A stretch of 64,000 nucleotides of DNA, taken from contig NZ_UGYM01000002.1 in assembly GCF_900456975.1 (NCBI RefSeq), positions 1,302,001 to 1,366,000 on the forward strand, written 5' to 3'. Below the pieces are notes generated by a model. The model worked only from the letters and a program-made list of their open reading frames with translations, made no database searches and was not told the origin of the DNA. Each line of letters starts with the position of its first letter. The first letter of the stretch is position 1. The position numbers were made by a program, and so were the translations under genes. The stretch is from Shewanella baltica. GTDB taxonomy: Bacteria > Pseudomonadota > Gammaproteobacteria > Enterobacterales > Shewanellaceae. Shown one piece after another: positions 40,802-50,500 of the stretch.

Positions 40802-41713
40802 ATGCAATATTTCCCCATGTTTGTCGATACGGTTAACTTAAATGTTTTGCTGGTGGGGGCGGGTGATGTGGCGAGCCGTAAGCTGGCGCTGCTGACACGT
40901 ACCGAAGCCAGTATTCATGTGATAGCCCCTGAAGTGAATCCTGAAGTGCAGCGTTATGCCGATACGGGCCGAATTCTGCTATCCCAGCGTGAAGTGGTCC
41001 ACGCCGATATTCAAAATTATGATCTGGTGTATTTAGCCACGGCAAACGACAGTCTTAATGCCGAGTTGGCGACTCTAGCCACCGCGCGCGGTATTTGGGT
41101 TAATGCCGTTGATAATCCAGCTTTTTGTCGCTTTATTACGCCTTCGATTGTCGATAGAGGCCGTTTAGTGGTCGCGATCAGCACTGCGGGCGCGGCACCG
41201 GTATTTGCACGCACGATTCGCTCGCGCTTAGAATCCAGCCTACCGCAATCACTCAAGCCTTTATTCGACTTTGTCGCCGATAGACGCGTCGAAGTGCAAG
41301 ACAAGCTCGATTCAACCTCGAAACGTCGCTTATTTTGGGAGCGTTTTTTCGATACCAATGGCGACCGTTTCGATAGTCGTACCGCCGAGCATTACCATAA
41401 TGCGTTTAATAATTTAGTTAGCCGCGGCGAAATCCTTTTGCTGGATGATTCAGCCTCTGTCGACTTACTGCCGCTCGCCGCCATGCCGTTACTGCAGCGC
41501 CTCGATTGGATCTATAGCCAAGGCGATTTGAGCGACGAATTGGCAGAATTAGTGCGTCGAGACGCCAATCGTGGTGAGTTACCCGCACTCAGTGAACTAA
41601 GTCAGCAGTACGAGCAGGGCACTCGCATGTTGCTGGTGGCCGATACGCAAAAAATCAGTCTGTTGAAGGCGCATTTCCCCATGGCTAAGCATTTGCGACC
41701 CGGCGCGATTTAA
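40802..41713 (+). CDS. siroheme synthase N-terminal (Met8/CysG-B type) protein: precorrin-2 dehydrogenase/ferrochelatase
   Basis: A 303-aa protein with the NAD-binding motif VLLVGAGDVASRKLALL and the family block VNAVDNPAFCRFITPSIVDRG and AISTAGAAPVFARTIR, as in the N-terminal half of CysG. It probably oxidises precorrin-2 to sirohydrochlorin and inserts iron. The uroporphyrinogen methyltransferase half of CysG is absent. About 90 extra residues after the CysG-like part (from roughly 210) have no recognised domain. The ATG at 40802 is preferred; upstream codons overlap the rhodanese gene. Confidence 0.88.
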   Translation: MQYFPMFVDTVNLNVLLVGAGDVASRKLALLTRTEASIHVIAPEVNPEVQRYADTGRILLSQREVVHADIQNYDLVYLATANDSLNAELATLATARGIWVNAVDNPAFCRFITPSIVDRGRLVVAISTAGAAPVFARTIRSRLESSLPQSLKPLFDFVADRRVEVQDKLDSTSKRRLFWERFFDTNGDRFDSRTAEHYHNAFNNLVSRGEILLLDDSASVDLLPLAAMPLLQRLDWIYSQGDLSDELAELVRRDANRGELPALSELSQQYEQGTRMLLVADTQKISLLKAHFPMAKHLRPGAI

Positions 41714-41872
41714 CCTCTTATCGATTCTGACTTCTGTCCGATTGCACTTTCTGTTCGATTTGATGGACGTATCCTATTGTTCGTTTGAGCTAATACCGAG
41801 TCTCAGGTAGACTCGGCAGCCTTATTTTAGGATTTCGCTGTTTCAGGATTTCACTCTGCATTTAGGATGACT

Positions 41873-42418
41873 ATGGCCCTCAAAGCGACCGTGTTTAAGG
41901 TCAATTTACAGATAGCCGATATGGATCGGAATTATTACCAAGACCATCAATTGACGCTTGCCCAGCATCCTTCCGAAACCGATGGCCGCATGATGGTGCG
42001 TTTACTGGCGTTTATTGTGAATGCCAGCGAAACCTTAAGTTTCAGTAAAGGTTTGTGCGTCGATGACGAGCCCGAGTTGTGGGACAAAACCCTATCAGGC
42101 GAAATTGATCTGTGGGTTGAGTTTGGTCAGGCCGATGAGAAATGGCTGCGAAAGGCCAGTGGTCGTGCCAAAGTTGTGCAGTTATTTACCTATGGTGGCC
42201 GTAGTGTACCCATTTGGTGGAAACAGAATCAGCAGGCGTTAGAGCGTTACCAGAATTTAACCGTGTGGAATATTGCCGAAGAGTCGGTCACGGCGATGGA
42301 AGCCTTTGTTGGGCGCAATATGGCATTGCAGGTTTCTATCAGCGAAGGCCAAATTTGGCTATCGGATAATGAGACCAGCGTGTTGATCGAACCTGAAATC
42401 CTCAAAGATATTGCATAA
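41873..42418 (+). CDS. yaeQ: YaeQ family protein
   Basis: A 181-aa protein of the YaeQ family (MALKATVFKVNLQIADMDRNYY, LAQHPSETDGRMMVRLLAF, GLCVDDEPELW), an endonuclease-like (PD-(D/E)XK) fold of unclear role. E. coli YaeQ can restore hemolysin expression in rfaH mutants in old reports. The ATG at 41873 matches the family start and has TAGGA upstream; an ATG two codons earlier is possible. A terminator shared with the converging protease gene follows. Confidence 0.9.
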   Translation: MALKATVFKVNLQIADMDRNYYQDHQLTLAQHPSETDGRMMVRLLAFIVNASETLSFSKGLCVDDEPELWDKTLSGEIDLWVEFGQADEKWLRKASGRAKVVQLFTYGGRSVPIWWKQNQQALERYQNLTVWNIAEESVTAMEAFVGRNMALQVSISEGQIWLSDNETSVLIEPEILKDIA

Positions 42419-42427
42419 CATGTCTTG

Positions 42428-42458
42428 TAAAAAAGAGCCTGCGATTGCAGGCTCTTTT
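42428..42458. terminator. bidirectional terminator between yaeQ and the converging protease gene
   Basis: A 12-bp stem (AAAAGAGCCTGC / GCAGGCTCTTTT) with a GATT loop has T runs on both strands. It ends yaeQ (+) and the subtilase gene (-). Confidence 0.87.
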
Positions 42459-42500
42459 CATTTATTACTTTCATTTCTCAGTAAGCGTATCGATTTGGAT

Positions 42501-44960
42501 TTATTGGAAGCTCAGCTCCCAGCTATCGATATAACCCACATCACCACGGCCACTGTCTACGGCTTTTAACTTCCATACGCCGTTCGAATTAGCACCCGTC
42601 ATATCAGCGGTATAGCTCTTGTTGATATTGGCAGCACCTGAACCTGTGTTGCTATGCAATGTAACTGTTTTACCAGAAGGGCTGATCAGCTGCACTTTCA
42701 AGTCACCAATATAAGGGTGGACTATGTTCACTACCGCAGTCACAGTGCCTGAATCACCTGTGCGAGTGACTGTGATTGGGCTAGTGATCCCTGCTGCTTT
42801 GTTATCAGGGATGTTGTAGTTATCAGTGTTGCTATAGCTTGCTGGCGTAGTCGGTGGCGTTCCGCCGCTAGATGCTGTGTAGCTTGCTGTTAACGACACA
42901 CCAGTGAAGGCAGAGTAGCCTTTCAGCATGGCGTAGTAAGTGCCTGATTGGATATTGGTGATTGGGCAAGACTCGCTATTGCCACTTTTATACGGACGAC
43001 AATCATAGTTAGCTGTAGTTGGCGCTGCGCCATATTGCACATACAAGTCCGCATCACCTGTACCACCGTTCATTACAAAGCCTAAATTAGTTGCGCCTTG
43101 TGGTACGTCAAAGGAGAAGTGCAGTTCTTCACTCGCTGCGCCGCCTAAGCCTGTTTTAGCCACACCGTTAACTAACACGCCATCGGTTGGTGTTGGATCA
43201 ACCGGACCCGTTGGGCCAGTACAAGAGGCATCTAAGAAGGTTTTCGCGGCAACTGCATTGACTAAACCATAGCCATAGTAGTTGTCACGACCCGCAGTAC
43301 CAAGATCTTCGGCGGTCATTTTCAATGCGTTACGAACTTGCGCGGCACTACACTCTGGGTGATAGCTCCAGACTAAGGTTGCAACACCTGACACATGTGG
43401 CGTCGCCATCGAAGTACCGTTGTAGTACTCGTAATCTTTATTACCTTGGTTGCTGACTGTTGCTGTCGCGCCCAATTGATTACGTAGTGCTAAACCTGTT
43501 GCGCGATCCACAGACACGGAAACCATATTGATTTCACTGTTAGCATCGACAAGGAAGGGGTTTTGTAAGCCCGGTAATGCCGCGTTACTGTAAACAATCG
43601 CCGCACTGGCACCAGCATTTTTACAGGCTTTAGCCGCATTGATTTCAGGGTAACTTGTGCCTTGATTGCCAACACGCTCCACTAAACAGATTTTATTGGT
43701 CATGTTGCCGCAGTTGAAGCTAGTTCCGCTGACGCTACATTCGGCAAGTGTGGCTGTCGCTGTGCCATTGTATGGCGCAGGAACATAGCTGCCGCCCGAT
43801 GAAATAAGGCGATTATGTGGCACGACACCTGAATCAAAGTAAGACTGACCACCGATAGTGATATCGGCTAAACGGCCTTCGCCACGGGTAACCGTCGACA
43901 GAATCGCTTCACCTGGGCCAGATATTTCCACTTGGTTGGTGTATTGGGAAAATGCCGAGTGGTCTTTATGATTATCCACAGAGGCAACAGACATCACGCC
44001 ATCGTAGGATGCAGGGTAGCTGTGAGTGCTGTCACCCGCGTTACCCGCAGCGGCAATCAAGAGCACACCATTGTTATAATGTGCAGCCAGAGCGTTACGC
44101 TCAGTGGTGCTGGAACCCGCGCCACCTAAACTCATAGTGACAACGTTAGCGCCGTTGGCAACACAAGTATCTACTGCGGCCACTAAGGATGAAGAGTAAC
44201 CCCAGCCCGATTCGTTAAACACTTTTACGACATGAATATTGGCAGTTTGATTTGGCATTACGCCGATCACGCCGTCATTGTTAGCAATCGCCGCAATCGT
44301 GCCCGCAACGTGAGTACCGTGGGCGTTGTTGTTGCCCGGCTCAAACCAGTTGCCTGTACCTGAGTTATTGGTACCCGTGACATTATTGCCACCTAATTCG
44401 CTGTGGCTACGGTCGTAGCCAGAATCGATAATACAAATCGTGCGGTTGCCCGCTTGGCTATCGCTTAGCTGAGTCGCCCCCACAAAGGTTTGGCCCCAGG
44501 GTGTGCTTTCACTCAGTAAGTGACGCGGCATGTCTTCTTCAACATATTCCACATCGGCACGTTTTTTTAAGGTATTGATGCCGTTAGCATCGAGTTTGAC
44601 CGAGTAGCTGTTACTGCGTCCGATACGCTTCATTTCCTTCGCTTGCACTTTGTTCAATGCAGTGTGCTGGGCACTGATTTCCGCCATTTGTGGCTGATAA
44701 TTCATCGTGCTTGGCAGCGCGTCAGTTGTCGCGTCGCTCGATTGCTGATCACTCATTGATTGCACATTGCTGGCCGACATAATGGCCGCTGCATCGGCGT
44801 TTTTAAATTTCACAATGTAACGCTTTGGCAGTGGAGAGGTTTGTGCTTGTAATGCTGCGGCAAAACCTGGGGCTTGTGGTGCTGCTTGTACACCGGCTGA
44901 GATCGCAATAGCTAAGCTTGAAAGGCTTAACGCTATTTTAGTGGTTCTGTTGATTGTCAT
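42501..44960 (-). CDS. secreted S8 serine peptidase with PA insert, PPC and P domain
   Basis: An 819-aa extracellular subtilase. A signal peptide (residues 1-26) is followed by an I9-like propeptide (about 45-142; KRYIVKFKNADAA, ADVEYVEED), then the catalytic domain: Asp179 (CIIDSGYD), His214 (NAHGTHVAGT) and Ser517 (NGTSMATPHVSG). A PA insert (about 375-505) lies between His and Ser. A PPC domain (about 595-705) and a P domain (about 720-819; NPY-like VNIVHPYIGDLKVQLISPSG) follow. This is the Alteromonas/Shewanella type of secreted protease. It lacks a GlyGly-CTERM tail, unlike the protease at the window start. It is a single gene. Confidence 0.94.
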   Translation of the reverse strand: MTINRTTKIALSLSSLAIAISAGVQAAPQAPGFAAALQAQTSPLPKRYIVKFKNADAAAIMSASNVQSMSDQQSSDATTDALPSTMNYQPQMAEISAQHTALNKVQAKEMKRIGRSNSYSVKLDANGINTLKKRADVEYVEEDMPRHLLSESTPWGQTFVGATQLSDSQAGNRTICIIDSGYDRSHSELGGNNVTGTNNSGTGNWFEPGNNNAHGTHVAGTIAAIANNDGVIGVMPNQTANIHVVKVFNESGWGYSSSLVAAVDTCVANGANVVTMSLGGAGSSTTERNALAAHYNNGVLLIAAAGNAGDSTHSYPASYDGVMSVASVDNHKDHSAFSQYTNQVEISGPGEAILSTVTRGEGRLADITIGGQSYFDSGVVPHNRLISSGGSYVPAPYNGTATATLAECSVSGTSFNCGNMTNKICLVERVGNQGTSYPEINAAKACKNAGASAAIVYSNAALPGLQNPFLVDANSEINMVSVSVDRATGLALRNQLGATATVSNQGNKDYEYYNGTSMATPHVSGVATLVWSYHPECSAAQVRNALKMTAEDLGTAGRDNYYGYGLVNAVAAKTFLDASCTGPTGPVDPTPTDGVLVNGVAKTGLGGAASEELHFSFDVPQGATNLGFVMNGGTGDADLYVQYGAAPTTANYDCRPYKSGNSESCPITNIQSGTYYAMLKGYSAFTGVSLTASYTASSGGTPPTTPASYSNTDNYNIPDNKAAGITSPITVTRTGDSGTVTAVVNIVHPYIGDLKVQLISPSGKTVTLHSNTGSGAANINKSYTADMTGANSNGVWKLKAVDSGRGDVGYIDSWELSFQ

Positions 44961-45939
44961 GTTCTTCTTCCATGGTCAATTTAGTGTTAATCATTATTAT
45001 TTTATGTTTCATAAGAATAACTACGACTCAGATGCTACTCGGTTAGTGAATCTATCTGCGACTAAAGTATTTGTAAACCAATTGTTAATGGTATGGCCGC
45101 TTGTAAAAACCCAGGCTTTATAATCAGTTAATGTGAATATAAATTCAAGATGTAACGAGTTGTAACAAAATTCTATTCAAATTTTTGTTTTTTTATGTGG
45201 TAAAAATGAATAAGCGAATGCGAATTTACGGTCAATATGAGTACTTTATATTGATTTATTTGTTTTCATGGCATTGAAATTTATGCATATATTTTTTAGT
45301 GATTACAAATAACTAAATTGAACTTTAAAGTTTAAGGATAATAATGAGATTTCCTCAAGTGATTGATTATGCGAAATTGTTGCAAAACTCTGTCAAGGGA
45401 GTGGCGGTTGCCAATTCATTGACGATGGCTAAGCCATTCACGCTAATTTGTTGAGGTGTTTTTTGAAGGGGAATGTGAGCGGCAAAACGAGAAGTGAAAG
45501 CATGCGATGTGGCAGTTAACGGTAAATGCTGAGTGTACATTATCCAAAATAGCGTTACAGGAGATGAGCTACCACTGTAAACTCGTACATGCTTCAATTA
45601 TGTTTGTGAGGCTAATTATGTCGGTAACTTTCAATTAAAAATTTTAAATAATCTTATTTATTTTTCATCGTTAGAACAGTCTAAAAATATATTCATTTAA
45701 ATAATCATAACGCCCATTAGTGTGGCGCTTTACTTCTAATAATCTGCATATATAAGTTTGATTTTTCGCATTTTTACAAAATTTGGCATATAAGCATTTT
45801 GCCTAATAGCGTGTCTATTGGATGGGTGGTAAGTTAAATTAATTCATGAGGTTAAGTGTTTTCTTGTGGCATGGTTTAAGCGAGTGAGTGCACGAATTTA
45901 AGGCTGTGCACTATAAATCCTAAATTGGAGTAAATAAAA
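44961..45939. other. long AT-rich intergenic region
   Basis: Nearly 1 kb upstream of the subtilase and of the GNAT gene. It has low GC compared with its surroundings. A 76-codon minus-strand frame (45367-45597) looks accidental. A 36-codon plus-strand frame at 45344 is listed separately. I see no transposase, tRNA or clear operator. Confidence 0.45.
45344..45454 (+). CDS. possible small protein, 36 aa
   Basis: The ATG has AAGGA six bases upstream, which is rare among chance frames in this AT-rich gap. The product starts MRFPQVIDYAKLL and contains KGVAVANSLTMAKP; no family is recognised. It may be a remnant or a chance frame. Confidence 0.22.
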   Translation: MRFPQVIDYAKLLQNSVKGVAVANSLTMAKPFTLIC

Positions 45940-45972
45940 ATTATAAAAAATATAACATCTAAGCGGATCGTA

Positions 45973-46464
45973 TTGATATCTTCTTCAGCTGATCATCTTC
46001 ATATAGAGCTTGAAACACCACAGTTACTTGCTGAAAAATTAAATGCAATTGTTTCAAATGCTTGGCCTTGTGGCGAATACGATTGTGATGCAATGGCGTT
46101 TTTCCTTGCTTGCTATGAAAATGGCGGTGAAGCAGCCCAAGGTTGGTATGGCTGGTATGCAGTTGATATTAATCCTGTTTCAGGAGAGAGAACGCTAGTT
46201 GGCTCTGGTGGTTATTTTGGACCTCCAGATAGTCATGGGATGGTTGAAATTGGTTATTCAGTGCTACCTGAGTGGCAGCGTCGTGGCTATGCTACTGAAA
46301 TTGTTAATACACTCGTTTCCCATGCTTACTCTTTTGAGAAAACAAAAAACATTATTGCTCATACTTCAGCGGAAAATGAAGCATCAAAAAGGGCTTTGAT
46401 TTCCAATGGTTTTAGTGAGACTGGCGTTAATGAAGGTCATCTACGTTTTGAACATGTTAGATAG
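45973..46464 (+). CDS. GNAT-family N-acetyltransferase with non-standard start
   Basis: An acetyltransferase of about 163-174 aa with the acetyl-CoA loop QRRGYAT (in VLPEWQRRGYATEIVNTLVS) and the conserved AMAFFLACYENGGEAAQGWYG block. The only usual start codon is the TTG at 45973, but the reading frame upstream to a TAA at 45931 encodes the family's N-terminus (about ITSKRIVLISSSADHL). The GGAG at 45927-45930 would suit an ATT at 45940 or ATA at 45943. So translation may begin at a rare codon, or the start was lost by mutation. The coordinates give the TTG. It has no operon partners. Confidence 0.78.
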   Translation: MISSSADHLHIELETPQLLAEKLNAIVSNAWPCGEYDCDAMAFFLACYENGGEAAQGWYGWYAVDINPVSGERTLVGSGGYFGPPDSHGMVEIGYSVLPEWQRRGYATEIVNTLVSHAYSFEKTKNIIAHTSAENEASKRALISNGFSETGVNEGHLRFEHVR

Positions 46465-46686
46465 TTAATTTTTTGCCATACATCGGATCATTGATGTTAC
46501 TTGTGTAGCAGCGAAAACGATTATTAATTTTTATCTGAATCGATTTACGCTAATAAGATACTTCAATATCTCGCCATTCACCCGCTATCTTAGAAGTCTA
46601 ATGTTGGGGTGGATAAAAAGCTTTTTATATAAAGCAATGTTGATTGATAGGCTATTGCTTAAAGTAAGCTTATTCACTTAGACAAT

Positions 46687-46710
46687 AAAAAAGCGCCTTA
46701 GGGCGCTTTT
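46687..46710. terminator. bidirectional terminator between the GNAT gene and the rhodanese gene
   Basis: AAAAGCGCC pairs with GGCGCTTTT across TTAG, with T or A runs on both sides; it serves mainly the minus-strand rhodanese/efflux operon. Confidence 0.85.
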
Positions 46711-46803
46711 AGCCGTTAAACCTTGAATGACTAGAGCGAGGTGACAGTGCTTAAGTGATTAACGCTTGCTTCCCCGCACTAGAGCCTATTCGATGGCTGT
46801 GAA

Positions 46804-47220
46804 TTACTTAGCGGGCGTTTTTTGCGCTTCAACTAAGGTGGGGTAACCGCCACCATTATAGGTTTGAGTGTATCCTGCAGCGACTAAGGCTTCGGTTGCG
46901 ACACTGCTACGGCGACCACTGCGGCAATACAAGACAACAGGGGCATCTTTGGCGATGCCGCGCTTAGCAAACTCCTCTGCCACTTGCTCAAAGGGAATAT
47001 TTACCGCATTGGCTAGATGACCTTCGGCAAACTCCTCAGGCGTTCTGACATCGAGCACCATAGCGCCAGCGGCAATTCTATCCCATGCGATTACAGGATC
47101 TTGGTTGGTGGCGCTGGCCATCATGGGCATTAGTAGCAGTGGCATGAGTACCAGCGACTGCAGGCTTAACAGGGCTAAGCGCATTAGGCTTTGGCCACGG
47201 ATTACTAGGTTGTGGGTCAC
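46804..47220 (-). CDS. periplasmic rhodanese-like protein
   Basis: A 138-aa protein with a signal peptide (hydrophobic LLSLQSLVLMPLLLMPMMASA) and one rhodanese domain; the active Cys is in VVLYCRSGRRSSVATEAL. It probably handles persulfide or thiosulfate sulfur in the periplasm. The start is a GTG at 47220 with AGGAGA six bases upstream; the longer frame is not needed. It is the last gene of a likely operon, after the RND adaptor, the RND pump and a DUF2892 membrane protein. E. coli YgaP joins a rhodanese to such a membrane part; here the two are separate genes. Confidence 0.87.
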   Translation of the reverse strand: MTHNLVIRGQSLMRLALLSLQSLVLMPLLLMPMMASATNQDPVIAWDRIAAGAMVLDVRTPEEFAEGHLANAVNIPFEQVAEEFAKRGIAKDAPVVLYCRSGRRSSVATEALVAAGYTQTYNGGGYPTLVEAQKTPAK

Positions 47221-47324
47221 TTTATCTCTCCTTGACGATCTTTTGGGCAAGCTTGTTTTAGCCAAGCGGTTACTTGCTTACCTAACTCTTAAGTCTTAAC
47301 TATTAAGTAGTGACTTTGTGTGGC

Positions 47325-47537
47325 TTAGCTTTGCTTGGCAATTTCAGCCTCTGATTTTACACCCAATTTGCGTAAAACCATGGCGGCAGGGCAAAAACCG
47401 GTAAAAGCACTTTGGAACAGGTTAGCGCCAACAAATGCGGTTAACCACAGAAAGTTGTGGTGCACATAGGCGGTTAACACCAGTGACAGTAACACCATAA
47501 ATCCGGCAAAAGCCATAATGCTGCGTTCTAATGACAT
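47325..47537 (-). CDS. DUF2892 (YgaP-type) membrane protein
   Basis: A 70-aa inner-membrane protein with two hydrophobic helices (IMAFAGFMVLLSLVLTAYVH and NFLWLTAFVGANLFQSAFTG) and the DUF2892 motif GFCPAAMVLRKLGV. It equals the C-terminal membrane part of YgaP. It lies 42 bases after the RND pump and 104 before the rhodanese gene. Confidence 0.87.
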   Translation of the reverse strand: MSLERSIMAFAGFMVLLSLVLTAYVHHNFLWLTAFVGANLFQSAFTGFCPAAMVLRKLGVKSEAEIAKQS

Positions 47538-47579
47538 ACCTTACTCCTTGAGGCCATCTTGTAATGGCCTTTGTTGTGG

Positions 47580-50500
47580 TTAGTTTTGTGTCTGTATCTG
47601 AACAGTATTCATGCGGTTTTTCATTGCTGTGTAGTACAGCACTGGGATGACAACTAAGGTCAGTATGGTCGAGATAAAAATACCAAAGATCAGACTGATC
47701 GCTAAGCCATTGAAAATCGGATCATCAAGGATAAACAGCGCCCCTATCATGGCCGCTAATGCGGTGAGCATAATGGGTTTAGCTCGCACGGCACCCGAGT
47801 GGATCACTGCCCGCTCAAAGGGCACGCCGGATGCAGTTTCTTGATTGATAAAATCGACCAATAATATCGAGTTACGCACAATAATCCCCGCCAGCGCTAT
47901 CATGCCTATCATGGACGTCGCGGTGAATTGCGCTCCGAGCAGGGCATGGCCTGGCATTACACCAATCACAGTTAATGGGATTGGCGCCATGATGATGAGC
48001 GGCACGAGATACGATCTAAACTGCGCCACTACCAAGAGATAAATGGCGATCATGCCGACCGCATAGGCGATGCCCATGTCTCTAAAGGTTTCGTAGGTGA
48101 TTTTCCACTCGCCATCCCACAGCACGGCGACCGAGTCTAGCCCTGTGGGTTGGTGAATATAATGCTGATCAAACCCTAAGCCATCGGCGCCATCAATTTT
48201 GCCCGCCATGTCGAACATGCCGTAGAGTGGGCTGTCCAGTGGCCCCGACATATCGGCGACGACCATGATCATAGGGATCATATTCTTATGGATAATCGGT
48301 GCATCGATTTTGCCGCGTTTGATGGTAACTAGCTCAGACACAGGCACGGATTGCCCCGTTTGGCTCAGTAACTTCATATTCAGCACTTGCTCTAAATCGA
48401 CTTTCGCGCCTTCGTTTAATTGCAGGCGGATCGGTATCGGTTGTTTTTGCTGGGCTTGATGTAAATAACTCACATCTTTGCCGCCAACGGAGGTGGCAAT
48501 CAAGTCGACAATATTGCTGTAGGGCACGGCCATCAGGCTGGCTTTACTGCGGTCGATCATCACCTGCCATTTTTGCTGGGCAGCGGGCAAGAAAATATCG
48601 ATATCGACCACATCTTTGGTTTCATGGAACAGCGCCTGCATCTCGTAAGCGGCTTGCTCGCGGATTGCGGGGCTTGGGCCATACACTTCGGCAACCAGCG
48701 GCGACCACACTGGCGGTCCAGGTGGCACTTCAACGACTTTGATATTGGCTTGATATTGCTCGCCAATTTGCTGCAGTTCGTCTCGCACCGATACCGCTAT
48801 GGTGTGGCTGTCGCGTTTGCGGTGTTTTTTATCGACTAGGTTCACTTGAATGTCGCCAAGCTCTTGGCTGTGACGCAGGAAGTAGTGACGCACTAAGCCG
48901 TTAAAGTTCATTGGCGCGTTAGTGCCCGCATACAACTGCAGATGCTCGACTTCAGGGACAGTCGTCAGATAGCGACTCAAATCCTGTAGCACTCTCTGGG
49001 TTTGCTCTACGGGAGTGCCTTCGGGCATGTCTACCATCACTTGAAACTCGGACTTGTTATCGAAGGGCAGCATTTTTAGCACTACAAGCTGACCCAGGGG
49101 GAGCGCGACGGCGATGCCAATTAACACAAATACCCCGGCAGCCAGTCCCATTCTTGCCTTACGGGCATTTTTACCCAGCAGGAAAGGACCAATTAAGTGG
49201 GTGAAGAGGCGCACCATCTTAGTTTCGGCTTCATCCTCGTGTGAGGCTTGGGCACTATCGTGCTTGTCATTGTGTTTCAGCAGTTTACGACTGAGCCAAG
49301 GGGTGACGACAAAGGCAACCACTAGAGAAATCAACATGCCCATACTGGCGTTGATGGGGATCGGACTCATGTAAGGCCCCATTAAGCCCGATACAAAAGC
49401 CATCGGCAGCAGTGCCGCGATAACAGTGAACGTCGCCAGAATCGTCGGGCCACCGACTTCATCGACCGCCACAGGGATAAGCTCACTAAAGGACTTTTTG
49501 CCGAGCGCCATGTGCCGATGGATGTTTTCAACCACGACTATGGCATCGTCGACCAAGATGCCGATAGAGAAAATCAAGGCGAACAAGGACACGCGGTTTA
49601 GGGTAAATCCCCACGCCCAAGAGGCGAAAAGGGTGATCGCCAGCGTTATAATAATGGCCACACCTACGACTAAGGATTCGCGTGCGCCCATGGTTAAAAA
49701 GACCAGTACGACTACGGCGCTGGTGGCAAAAATCAGTTTTAAAATAAGGGTGTTAGATTTATCCGCCGCGGTTTCGCCATAGTTACGTGACACTGTGACT
49801 TCGACATTCGCGGGGATCAATACATTGTCGACCTTAGCAATCCGCTCAATCACACTGTCGGCGATATCGACGGCATTTTGTCCCGCTTGTTTACCAATTG
49901 CGATAGTGACGGCGGGATAAATGTCGGTTTTATCCGCGTGCCAAACACTCTGCTTAGGGATATCACTTTTTAAGCTGATTTCGGCAATATCCGCCAAATA
50001 AATCGGAATATGCTTGCCTTGTTTATTCTGATAGACACCGACAACTAGTTGTTTGAGATCGTCTATGGATTGTAAAAATTGCCCAGCCTGAACTTTAATC
50101 TCTTGATTACCTTGCACTAAGGATGCAGGCATAGAGACCATATTATTGTCATTTAGACTCTGTCTTAACTTGTCGTAGGTCAGATTAAAGCTGTTCATCT
50201 TGGCGGGATCGATACGTATGTTGGCCACCATGTCGTGCTGGCCAACGGTATAGATTTCGCGGGTACCGGGAATGCGCTTAATTTCGGTTTCTAACCCAAG
50301 GGCGACATGGGTCAGTTGCTCGGCAGAGACTTGTCTGTCCTTTGACCACAAGGTCAAACTGACAATGGGCACATCATCGATGCCGCGGGGTTTGATTAGT
50401 GGATCACCCACCCCTGCGCCCCTTGGCAATTTATCCATGTTGGAATAAATCTGGTTGTACAGGCTGACGATGGCATCATTGCGCGCGACGCCGACCTTAA

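Noticed and set aside
45367..45597. A 76-codon minus-strand frame in the AT-rich gap
   Set aside because: No ribosome site, no recognisable domain and no operon context.
45700..45870. Possible integron attC-like site before the GNAT gene (TAACGCCC and GTTAAAT motifs)
   Set aside because: The four boxes of an attC site cannot be put in order, and there is no integrase or second cassette.
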